Of a DNA stretch of 64,000 nucleotides, positions 11,201 through 23,800 are shown in pieces. The translations under genes and the position numbers were made by a program. The notes beneath the pieces were generated by a model, which was not told where the DNA came from, searched no databases, and saw only the letters and a list, made by a program, of their open reading frames with translations. Numbering within the stretch: position 1 is the stretch's first letter; each line of letters opens with the position of its first letter. Source of the stretch: Membranipora membranacea (taxonomy: Eukaryota; Bryozoa; Gymnolaemata; Cheilostomatida; Membraniporidae); contig OU612065.1 in NCBI GenBank assembly GCA_914767715.1, positions 39,310,001-39,374,000 of the forward strand. Reading direction: 5' to 3'.

Positions 11201-14200
11201 AAATGCAAAGAACTGATTCCTGATGAACAGACATGTGAATCTATCATTACCTACAAATGCAAAGGCTATCAGGTGAGTGAAAACTCCTAAAGAGCTCATG
11301 AAGATGATGATGATCTTGATCCAGCCGAGGCCACTCCTATCACCGGGGTTTGTAAGTTCGGCAACTAGCAGGCCAGATAGCCAGGCTAGTAACAACCACT
11401 CACATACATTAGGGAAGAGGCTGTATGACATATGGATCGGGTATATAGGTACTGCTACTACAACTATGAGCAGAAATATGAAGAAGAAATGTGATACGAG
11501 GTAAGACATGAACTTAAATATTGGAACTTTGTTGTATTTGTGTTTGAGAGGCAAGGAGAAGATAATCCACACTGGTGGACAAACACAGAACACTAAGAAT
11601 AATAGAACAATCTTCCAGGACTTCCACTGAATTCCGCCCATCCAGACATCGGACAGATACTTCTGTATCGTAGGGTGGGAGACAACTTCCTTCTGTTCAC
11701 ACTCTATGAGAACATCTAGAAATGGAGTTCCTTTGACATCAACAGACTTCAGGAGAACACCAGGGGAGTTAGTGCTAGCTGCTATGGCCATTAAGTCTGT
11801 CGCCATCTGCTCACAGAATACTGACGCGATCATCAGGTCTTTAGCTCGTTCTTTTTCTCTGGCAGCCACCTCCACAAATGTCTTGGACATCTTTGATGCA
11901 GTGTAACATGGAGCAGGGGACAGGTTGATAAACTCTTCAACCGATTTCTGGTCATTAGCTCGCCCACACACCATCAAGTCAAATATAAACTATAAAATAA
12001 AATAAACGCAATACACCCAACTTATAACACTGTATGATATATATGCAGCAAATACACATTAGTGAGAGCGTTTGTAAATAAGTTGGCCATAGAAAAAAAA
12101 CATGAAAAGGCAACTCCCACCTCTTATCAAATGGAAGTTCTTTCTATCTAAGAGAGGCAAAAATAAATAAAATTTTGCCATAGAATTAATAATATTGAGT
12201 CTATGGGATTTGCCGATAGATACATCAATCTTACACATACCTTTTTATCGTCCATGAGTGAGAGAGTATCGTGACTTTTCCTCATGAGATAGCTGAGTAC
12301 CTCTGTGTGCCCGGCAGCAGCAGCGTAACAGATCGGAGTCTTATTGTCATCAGAATCTATTACTGTAGAAGCTCCTCCGTCACACAGCAGTTTGACTACT
12401 TCCAAGTGCCCGGCCTTTCCTGCATAATGTATAGCAGCCCATCCAGTCTAAAAACAAAACCAAATGTTAAAGCAGATTGTGTTGTGTTTTGCCGAGTGCC
12501 GGCAGGGTTTATAAACATGTACACCCATTTATTGCATCATTCATGTACAAAATATATGAGCTTAGCGCTAGAATACGTATCAAGTCTGCAACAATATTTC
12601 AATGTTGCACAAATATCAGGTTATATCATAAAAATTTAAATTAAACCACTCACTTAAATGACTTGTACAGTTAAATTACTTACCTTGTCAGAAGAGTTAA
12701 TCTCAGCTCCCTGACCCAGAAGTAGAGCCACCATCTCCAGCTGACCTGTATACGCTGCCAGGTGTAGACCTGTTCTCCCTCTCTTATCCTTTATATGTAT
12801 GAGAGACGTAGACTTACTAAGCAGTAGACTGACCACTGCAGTGTGACCGTTCTGTGCTGACAGGTGTAGGGGTGTAGACCCATGTAGAGTTGTGATAGCG
12901 TCAGCCTGCACCCCTGGTGAGTTGAGTAGTACTCGTACAAGGCCTTCGTGACCTGACTGGGCCGCTAAGTGAAGGGGAGTCAAACCATGCTACAACAAAG
13001 TGAGTATGTCCATTGATAATACATTGCCAAAAAGTGAAAAAGTTAAAAAGTTAGGATGTGTTGATTGATCTAAATAATAATGAAAGGTAAGAATTTCAGA
13101 TGAAAACTGAATACAAGTGATTAGAAAATGGAGCTAGAGCCATCAGTTTATGATTTTACTCTACCTGCTGGTGCTATGTAGTTATGAGTTCAGCAAATAA
13201 AGAAAATAACATGTTAAAAGAGGTTACAACATCAGTACTGTACACATAAGCATGAAAAAGAAGGTTATCAAATGAAAACAAAAGAAATTTTTTATCAGTA
13301 GAGAGAAAAATCAAAACAATTTCTCGATGATTAAGTTATTAGTATAATTTTAACAGTAGTAACAGCAGTCATAGTATATTACATATTATGTAGCCTCACA
13401 CACAAACGCATTACCATTCATACTTACCGGATGTTCAACGCCAAACTCGTCAAGAGCGCGGCGAGCTACACTTTTGAACTTGCTCGTTGGTGTTTTATTC
13501 TAGACATCATTAAGAATAAAGTTAAGCTAATGATGGAAAAAGGGATTCCAATGGGACGGGACTTCACATCGTCCCAACAATGCAACTTTATCGCCTCAGA
13601 AAATCAAGTCGATGACTTACTTATGAAATTGAATTCTGGGAAACATTCACTATAATATCTTAGTGCTTGCTAGAAGGTTGTTGCTACACATTAGTTATTT
13701 ACTAGCATCCCGCCACCGTTTGAGCGCTTAAACTAGCTAGCTTACTGGATAGGGTACCGAAGCAAACTGACCAAATAAGGCAATTAAAGTGTTGGAGATA
13801 TTTTCTACTGAGCGAAAAACAATGTGGCTACTATTACCATCACAAATTAGGTAGCGTGGTACAATCAAGTGAATTAGAATCGGACATGGAGTATTCCGAG
13901 ATTCCCACAGGATGTTGACCTACCTCTCCACCTCCCGCTCCGTCTCTGGCCATCACGCTGGTGACGGCTGCTGACAGTTTATTCAGCAGTTCTCTCACTG
14001 TGTTAGTCTGACCAAAGTGAGCGGCGACATGCAGAGCTGTGAATCCCGTCTTACTACTGGATGTTGTTAGCTCCAGGTGATCCTTCAGTACATCCAGCAC
14101 TTCCATATGTCCGTGTCTAGCGGCTAAGTGTAGCGGTGTCATACCATCCTATACAGACAGATAATTTTTGAATGACATGGATTTTAGATATGTTTTTTTG

Positions 14201-17200
14201 CAAAGAGTTGCAAAGTGGATATAGGAATGATGCATTTCAAACATGACAAAACAAGAGACTACGGTGTAAACCAATACAATGAAGTTTAACCGGGTCAATC
14301 GGTGGGTTGTTAAAACCCTTTGACAATAATGTCATTTTCTCTATGATAGAATTTGATAATCTCAGTCACTTTTAAATTGGCTGCTTGATAAAATAACCCA
14401 AACTATACACAAATGATCACACAAAACAGGGTTCCTGCACAAAGGGATGTAAGGAAATTTGCTCAGTGTTGTCTTCTCAGCAAACTAAGCACATGACTCC
14501 AAAATCCAACTTGACATATTTCTGAAAATTCTGCAGTTAGATCAACTCACAGAGTTCTCCTCCAGAGGGTTGGCTCCTGCAGCTAACAGAACCTTCACAA
14601 CATCATGGTGACCTCCTTCAGCAGCCAAGTGAAGAGATGTGGAGGCATTAGTCTATAGGTAATAAAGAGAGTAAATGAAGGGATTCAAGTAAACCAAGTG
14701 CTAAAGGTGCGATTATGCATTTATATATGTTATATATGTTAGCTATGATTTGTCTGCTTTGCTTCAAGTTAAATTCCCTTGCTGAACATAGTGATAGTAC
14801 CGACAATCTCCTATGCTGATCTTCTCAAGGATCAAGGATCTCAATTCAAATGGAGATTGACACAAAACGCAGGAATTTCTTCGATTTATCAGCTCAAAAA
14901 ACCCTCTTTTTGTCTTCTTGTTTAATGTGAGAAATAAGCTTGCAAGTGCTGTCATCGGACATAACTTGAGGGGTTGTGGAAGAAAAAAGGGGGGAGGGTG
15001 TTGAGCCTAAAAGAATTCACTTCACGCAGCTCATATTGGTGGTAGAGCAAAGAATATAACATGATTTTAAGATGCAAAAATTAAAAATTATCAAAAGTCT
15101 ACAACACCCAGTGTTCCCAGGCGGTCACCCATCCAAGAACTAACTGAGCTTGACGTTGCTTAACTTCAGAGATCGGACGAGAACTGGCGCTTCCAAGGTG
15201 ATATGGCCGAAGACAATTTTATGGTGATTAATTTTAGCAGCTTTATGCTTGGATGCAGATAAAACAAAACAAGGGCATGCAACTCTTATTTTCATGACTC
15301 AAACTGCCCTGTTTGATGGCTCATTGAAACAGTTTATGAATTTGACATTTTGAGATTGGTCTCAACATTGCAGCATGGTATGACTAATGTGGCAACAATC
15401 ACATGGACGCGACATCACGCTTAGCTTCATTGTTTATTATCTTGTCGTACTAAACGCTGTGCTCACAACGCAGGATAAAACGCGCCAGGTAAAAGCTGGC
15501 AGCAAGTAGCGGCTCGGGTAAGTTACTCTTTTGTTTGATTATGACAGTACCAGCAGTGATCTTAGCACTAGACTGGACCGTAGGCCAAGTTAATCACAAG
15601 GTGACATTTGTGTGTGATCCATCATACAGTCACAGATATTCTGCTTTTAGTAAATCATGTACGTGATTAGGTAGCAAAATCTGATGTCCGCGGCTGGATT
15701 TTGGTAGTTATGTGCCCATCGACACATTCAACCTAACAAGTGAACACCAGCCATTATCAGGGTTATCGTCTAAACGTCATAATTTGTGTTGTCGATTACA
15801 ACAGCTGACAACGGCTGCTGCAATTTTCCAATTTCATTAGCTTTCTTACTGGTTATCATTTCTAGAGTATTGTCAAAAAGTCAAAGCAAATGCAGTACCA
15901 ATCTAAAATCTTTTCCGACATTCTCTTCATGGGGGACAAACCTCTAATCATGTTTCTATGATAAAAGTAAAATCTAATGGCATCAGTACCCGTTTTTTAT
16001 GATCAAGTAAATCAGTTTGGGTAAATCGTGCAGGACAACATGGTTATCGACTATAAACGTAATAAACTCAACTCATAATAGTGATAGATAACTTACACTG
16101 TTCTTCGCTGTACAAATCACAGATTTGTTAAATCTCATCAACTCTTTGATGACACCAACGCTACCCTTCGATGCAGCAATATGAGCATAAGTCATTCCTT
16201 TCTGTAAAGAAGAATGTAAATTTATATGAACATGAGAGAGGAAGGGAGGGAAGTAACGCGAAGAGGAAAACTCTGAATATCGGTTGTTTTCGAGAGGTAG
16301 TATTTTCAGATTGCACTAAGCAGATCCTTGGGTTCATGATATCAATATTGATCGATATGCATTTAATATTCAACAGCCTTAATGACACAGATTTGAGGTT
16401 CACTTTTAGTAAAAGTTTTTAGAACATTGTAAAGCCAGATCCAAAGTAATCGAATTGGAGGAAATCAAATTAAGTGTCAGTTTCACTAGTCTTAGCATCT
16501 GAACATTTGCAGCTGAATTTGAAACTAAATACTAGCATATTGTGTAACTCTATTACAATTGTCACAGCGCTACACATATAAATCTAAAGCTACAGCATAT
16601 ATACAAAAGCAAATCACATGTGATAATTAAAGAGGGGTGGTTTTCTGGGTAATGATAACAACTAGAATTCTCGCAGCGAAGAACTACATGTGTATTATAG
16701 GAGGGTGGATAATGTGATAGCACTGGACGGTTGTAGGATCTATATAACCATTGAGCTACTAGCTGTGTCAAGTGATGTACACAGATGGCTTCAACCTACA
16801 GGTTGAAAATGGTTATTGACATTGAAAATTTACTAATCTATGATTTGCTAAATAAAATTTGAATTCCCTCAATAATTACCAAAATAAATATTTTCAGGAA
16901 ATTCAAAATACAAATTTGTTAATTTCAAATTTTTTAAATTCTGCAGTTTCTAATAAGATATACTTTCAACCTGTAGGGTATAAATAGGTAAGAATTAGCT
17001 ACGCCACTTACATTATCCTGTTGAAATATTAGTAAAATATTATTCAATCACAAAAATGATAAGAAATTCACATGGAAATAATATCAAATGGTCAAGTGTT
17101 GGATATAGTACCAAACTTAGAAAAGCCATCTAACAATGTTCAGCGTACATAGATAGTTAAAGCAATCGATGAGGAGCATGTCTAAATTAAATTGGATATT

Positions 17201-20200
17201 TTGAAGTTTGCAGTTGCCTTCCCTCTCTTGGTCGACAATTAAAGAAAGGAAGGCTCTCTCTATGTAAGTACATCTGATATGGAGGCTCAGGGAAAATCAG
17301 GCGACACAACTTCCAAGTTCTACTGATATCAGGCAAAAAAAAGTTAACAACCAGACCAAGCTTGCTGATTATATGCAGGCCAATTCGGGCGAACTATTAC
17401 TACATTCTGATAAGGTTAGTTGAACAGATTAAGGCTTGATGTCGATGAACCGCATAACTTACTGTGTTGGCCATAGTGACTAAATCTGGTTTATGTTTGA
17501 GGAAAAGTTTGATGACATCAGAGTGATCGTTCTCAGCAGCCAAATGCAGTGGCGTCTGACCATCCTGTAAATGACATAGCAAAGTCATACATCAGATAAA
17601 GATATACTACTGACAGCGACATTCAACACAACAGGTGGTCAGATGTAGCAGACTGGACCCTGTATTTATGATAATCCACAGACAATTCATGACTGTCAAA
17701 TAACTATGCACCAAATATTTACAATAAAAAGCGAAACCAAGGAATTATGTTTTCACCAAGGTCAGTCAGGAAATCTTATTTTAAAATAAAAAAACCTCTT
17801 GATTGATTTATTGATTTGTATATGCATATAAGTTAGAAACTATTCCCACCTCATCAGTTGCGTTAGCGTCAGCGTTCATCTTGAGCAGAGTGCTGCAGAC
17901 CTGCATCTGGCCGGTCTCAGCCGCCAGGTGAAGTGCTGTCTTCTTAGCTAGAGAAAGAGCGTCTACTGAGGCGCCGTGATTCTCTACCAGTAACTTCACT
18001 AGAGTGTTAAATCTGACAACCGAGCAAAATAAAAATATCACAAACATTCATGAGTATCACATCAATTTTTACTACGGTGTAGAAGTTAATTCACATAAGT
18101 GTTCGTTGAGTTGTCTCCTTATTTTGATTGAGGCAACAACTCCTTAATCAAAAGACTACATGCTGTATCTATTACAATGAATGTTGTTATAGTAGTGTAG
18201 GTGTGGAGTTGGAGCTGTAGAATGTACCAAAAAGCTTTATTACCCATTTTGAGCAGCTAGATGAAGAGGAGTCAATCCAATTTTAGACTTTGCGTTAGCG
18301 AAAGCTTTGTGAAGAAGAAGAATATCTGCCACATCTTCATGACCGCATTCTGCTGCCAGGTGTAGTGCTGCCTTACCGTGCTGTTCAACACAGTATGTAA
18401 TCAATAAATACCTCATAGAATAAGATTTTACATGGAGCTTGTTTAAGCAAGCTTTCTTTGGTTTTTTCTAGATGGCCCATTCGAATTTAAAGGGTAGAAT
18501 GTTGTAAGTTGCGAACATAATGTGGAAGCGTGCCAACAGAACAACTTCACCGTCAAAATAAAAGGGTAAAATCTGAAATATTTACACATTTTGTGAAGCA
18601 AACACCTTAATCACAAGGGCAAAGTGCAATACATCATGAAAGTTTTACTTTGGCATATGAATAGGTAAGAAAAGTTAGCAAAGTTACACTGGAGTCAAGG
18701 ATATTAAGTGTCATAAATTATTAAAACGATTCTCTCTAGGGACAAAATCTGATGAATAATTTGGCTGCTGAGAGTGCTCCGCATTCTGCTATGAAACATT
18801 CGAGATGAGGACACAAAAACATCCATACAATTATTACATATTGTTACAAAATGACCAACATATCTACTGCTCATACTGGTCACCATGGTCATCGCGATCA
18901 ATGAAATATTTAGATGTTTTTCTTAGAATCTTGTCACTTATTTCTGATAATGTTTTGCACCGGAACTCTGTCTCAACAAAATTATTGTTGCCCACGCACA
19001 TTTATCCCTAATCGTCTAAATTTCAAATTGCAAGATGAACAAATTCAGAAGAACGATTAAATAACAGACTGAACAACCTACCTCGTCAAAAACATCAACT
19101 CTAGCGTGTGTCTGAAGCAGAATCCTCACAATCTCTAGATGACCTTGACTGCTAGCAATGAGTAGAGGAGACCAGCCATTTTTTGATTGTTTGTTGACAG
19201 CGACCTGTATCTTACTAGGCTCTATATGTTTGCCTATAGCTAACAGTATATGTGAGTTACCTGCTCGTGCACAATAGTGAACTGGTGTCTCCAGGGTCTA
19301 CAACAACAAAACATGTCAGTACATAATTATGTACTAACTTGAGAAACAAACATATCACACTACGTAACCTTTGTGTGGGTGGTAGTTCTTTATTATTAAT
19401 TATTTGTTTGATTGGTGGGCGTAAAATGAAATTTCAGAGCAAGCAAAACAACACTATTGTTATTTATATTCATTTATACAATTTTTTTTTTTTTTTGCTA
19501 TTGAATAAGCAAATGGAGACTCTCCGAAGCAGGATAAGGAATAGAACTCATTATATTGTATTTGTTAGGTTGTGACATGATCAGAATTGAAGTTTCTACG
19601 TAACCGACCAGTTTGTTCTGAGTGTTAGTGTCTCCCCCATAGTCCAGTATTAGTTTGATTATATCTGTATCCTCAAAGTCATGATGTGCCTGAGACTTCA
19701 GTAACTCAGCAGCAAAGTGAACCGCTGTCTCTCCTTCCTGAAATAAAATACATCGTATCGGTTTCAGATAAAAACCTGACTTGTGTATCAAAACCACATG
19801 ATATGATTCTACTCGACATGGATGTTGTCAAGGAGAAATTGCGTCATTCTTTTTTATAACATCCTGTATTTCCTGACTTATGCAAATAAAACGTGGGTCG
19901 AAATTGAGGGGTTGATTCAAAGGCAGCGGGAGAAAATGAGAAATCAGTGTATCACAAGGCAGCACAAAAAGGAATGATACAGTATCTCATTACGCTGCCG
20001 ATAGATAAAATTTTAATTGCAGCAGAAGTGGGCTGATCTATAGCTGTATAGATAATACAGCGATTGATCTTACACTCACATTATTGGCTTGGTTGACGAG
20101 TATTGTGGCATCAAACTTAGATTTGCTGTTAGTTACAAAGCGGAGTATCTCATTGCACACTTCCCAGTGACAAAATCTGACAGCTGCATGCAGAGGAGTT

Positions 20201-20837
20201 TCACCAGCCTGTCAATTAAATAGACAAAAATGTCTTGTTAGCTGAATAGAATATAGAATATAGAATATAGAATATGTATATGAAACTTTTCACTGGAACG
20301 TAATTAACCAAATTAAATTAATAAGATAGAAATTATGCAGCGGAATGTTTTTTGGATATGTTTGTGATATTCAGTTATTACTGTACACTTTTTAATATCA
20401 GTCCATAAAGAAGAACAACAGAATCAATATGACTTAACTGTGTCAAATTTAGAATGACAGATCCAAGAATCAAATGCATCTGGATCGTTGAAGAAAAATT
20501 ACAATATTTTCTACTATTACTACTTATCTTTTTACCACCGATAAGCTTTCGACAACTTGTATGTATTATATACATAATATTGTACAGTCTTATGCATACC
20601 TTTGATGGGGATGTCGGATTACTGCCTTCCATTAGAAGAGCCTGGACGACTTTAAGCTGTCCATACCTGGCAGCGATATGCAGAGCTGTCTCACCGTTCT
20701 GTAAGCATTAAAGTGTAAATAAGCCCTGATTATAAATGTTAAATCATAATGCCTGATTCTTTGAAGAGTAATTCGATGGAGAGAGCTACATATTAGGATG
20801 GTATAACTTCTATATAGCTATCATAATGAATATGAAG

Positions 20838-20874
<37 letters not shown>

Positions 20875-23800
20875 ATATATAATAAATATTAACCTCTTTG
20901 TAGTTGTTGACATCAGCCCCACATCTTATCAGCATATCGACACACTGTTCAGCTCCAGGTATACGAGCTGCTATGTGAAGGGGAGTCTCCTTAGCCTGTA
21001 AGTGAGAATTAGAAAAACTTGGTTAGCTGAATTTAAATTGGGTATATAAATTTCAGGATCTCTTTACCTTTGCAGTATAGCTCATTATAAATGACCCATT
21101 TAAAGCATTTGGCATAAAGCATTTTCGAAGGCAGTTGCAATAAAATGCGAGAGTGTTGGCATTTAGCAGTCGATATAATAATATAAATCCATATTGGTAT
21201 CTCTCGCTTAGATTTGCCAAAGACTGAACCGTTTACCCTACAAGCAGTTAATACACACAGAGTTTGATTCTTCCACTTAGCAGCATAATATGTAGGGCAC
21301 GGCCACATCAGGTCAACTCCACCTATAGATACAGCTTATCATCATATTTACCTTTCTACCTTATTATTATATGATGTTTCAATAATTAAAGGTATTTATT
21401 TTCAACAAATTCTACACTGTCATATTTTGTTAAATATTAAACTATTGAATGATTACTGTCTGTAGGGAGAGAGTAAACATTTTAAGTTATTAAAGTTATG
21501 CCAAGCTAAAGCGTGGAAAGCAAAGCCTGGTTTTTTCTAGTCTGCCTTGACAATCTTCTGATTGCAGGGGGGTTCACTCAAAATTTAAGTTTAATGAGTT
21601 CACTCTCGCTCTACCTGATCAAGCTAGCACACTGAAAATTTAAACGAGAACAATGTACTTACTCCTTCAATCTACCAATGGATTAATCAATATATTTAAC
21701 AAATCACCAGAGTGACAGACAGGTTGGCAAGTGATAATAAGAAGAATAAAATAAATATGGTGAAAATTTTGGGAATCCCAAAATGTTGCATTGTGAGATA
21801 TCTTCAATATGACATTCTAAAAGATGGGGATTACATACTTTTCCACCTTTCAGCTCTACATTAGCTCCGTATCCAAGCAAAGTTTGTATAACTAAAGGCT
21901 GACAAGCCTCTACAGCAATGTGCAGTGCAGTATACTGGTCCTGAAATCATCAATAATTAATGGCTACAAAATCAGCTTAGCGTTTTACAACTTTGAATGC
22001 TACATTTTCAGGTGGATAATTGCTAGTTCAAATTGGACCAAAGAAGATGAATTCAATTCCTGATCCATTGTTATGACTAGACTTCTGACACCAGAAGAGT
22101 TAAATATTTAAAATAGGCTCTTGGCATACATACTGAATAATAGATTGTTATTTAATATTCACATTGCACTATGCAGGATCAAACACTCAATTTTTATTAT
22201 ATACCACTTGATATATTTGTATCATATTCCAATCGGATTCTATTTTTTGCAGACTATATTTAGTAAGCATTCAAATATCTATGTTATTTAAGAGTACTTC
22301 AAACAATCTTTTCAACGATACATGGTGTGATGCAACCCTTGGACCAATAAAAATTTCCTCCATTGCACAGACGTGACAGACGGATAGTAGAAAATATGGT
22401 TAGCCATATTTTGCTCAGCCTCAGTATACTTCATATTATATATAGACTCCTGCCTCCTGGTGTTAGCTGGCATTAATTCTAACTTTACACTCATCTCTGG
22501 TATTTTGATTCACAATCAATTGTTTAAAATGTAGATAATCAACAATGATTAGGTTATATCTTATCATGTAGTCATGCCAATATCTTTATAACATATTAAA
22601 TTGAGTCATTGAGGCTTCAGATTATCACTCTAGTCCCTGGAATATTAAGCTTTTCCCTTGCTTTTTGTCCTATGTATTTAATTTCTTTCATCACAAGCAT
22701 TCTTTTATTTATAGATAAAAAAATTATACTTTTTATCAAGACGTTACGCATTATTAAATCTCACTTTGGTTTTGGCATCGACAGCAGCACCCTTGGTCAG
22801 CAGTGCTCTCACCACCGACACATGGCCTTGCTGTGCTGCCGTATGTAAGCATATAGCACCATTCTTATTTGGCATCATTAATGGTACGCCTTTCTTCAGT
22901 AACGCTAATGCTGTTTCGGGATAACCTAAAAAAAGTTAGATCAAACACACGTGTTAATAGCACTAATCACGAGCCAGATTTCATTATAGTACAAACAATT
23001 TGTATCCGATGAGTAAGAAAGAGTAAACTATAGTTAGTGCTGACAATGGAAACAGCCTGTATTTATTTTGTTAACACATTCTTACCAGAATGAAATGCCA
23101 CCATAGTTGCCCTTTTCTTAATGAGTGCAAGGAAAGTAAAAATGGAGATGAGGCTGCAGTTTTAACGTGCCCTGCCTACTGGATAAAAGTATAGACAGGG
23201 TCAAATTTTGCGCTATGAATTTGTTACACATGTTCACATATCCATAGGGGACTAGCAGATATCAAATATTGAATTGAGCTGCCAACAATGTATAAACTTC
23301 TTTTACCTGATTCAGAGGCGACATGTATAAGAGTACTACCATCTTTGGTCCTCGCTAACGGATCAGCTTTAACTTTATCAACCAATAAGTCTACTATGTG
23401 AGTGTGACCTCGCTCAGCCGCTATATGAAGAGCAGTTCGCTGGTGCTGTATAAAAAAATTACAAACCAGTTAGAATAGAATTCATGATAGGAAATCATTA
23501 GTCTGAGCCTCCATGACTCTTGCCCCCTGCCCGACGACCCCCAGCCTGTGATATCATCATTGAAAATAAAATTGCGACAAAAAGCTATACAAAGCGAAAA
23601 ACCAACAAAGGAATTAGCTGATATGCCTTTGAAAAGATTGTTTAATTCATACATCACTACTATTAATACTTACTATATCACATGTGTTGGGGTTGACCTT
23701 ATTGCTGTACAGGTATTTGATCATTGCTTCATCTCCTTCTCCTGCGCTGATGTGCAGCGGTGCCAAACCTTCATTCTGAAAATAAAAAACTATTCCAGAG

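Noticed and set aside
13431-13655. Plus-strand ORF of 74 codons in a TRPN intron, opposite a consensus donor on the minus strand
   Set aside because: No recognisable domain. The TRPN repeats join in frame without it (GGGE to HGLTPLHL), so it is neither a TRPN exon nor a supported gene.
20894-20995. Possible pseudo-exon because of the unusual donor GTTAAT in TRPN
   Set aside because: The exon is exactly 34 codons, encodes a canonical ankyrin repeat and joins in phase on both sides. GT is retained.
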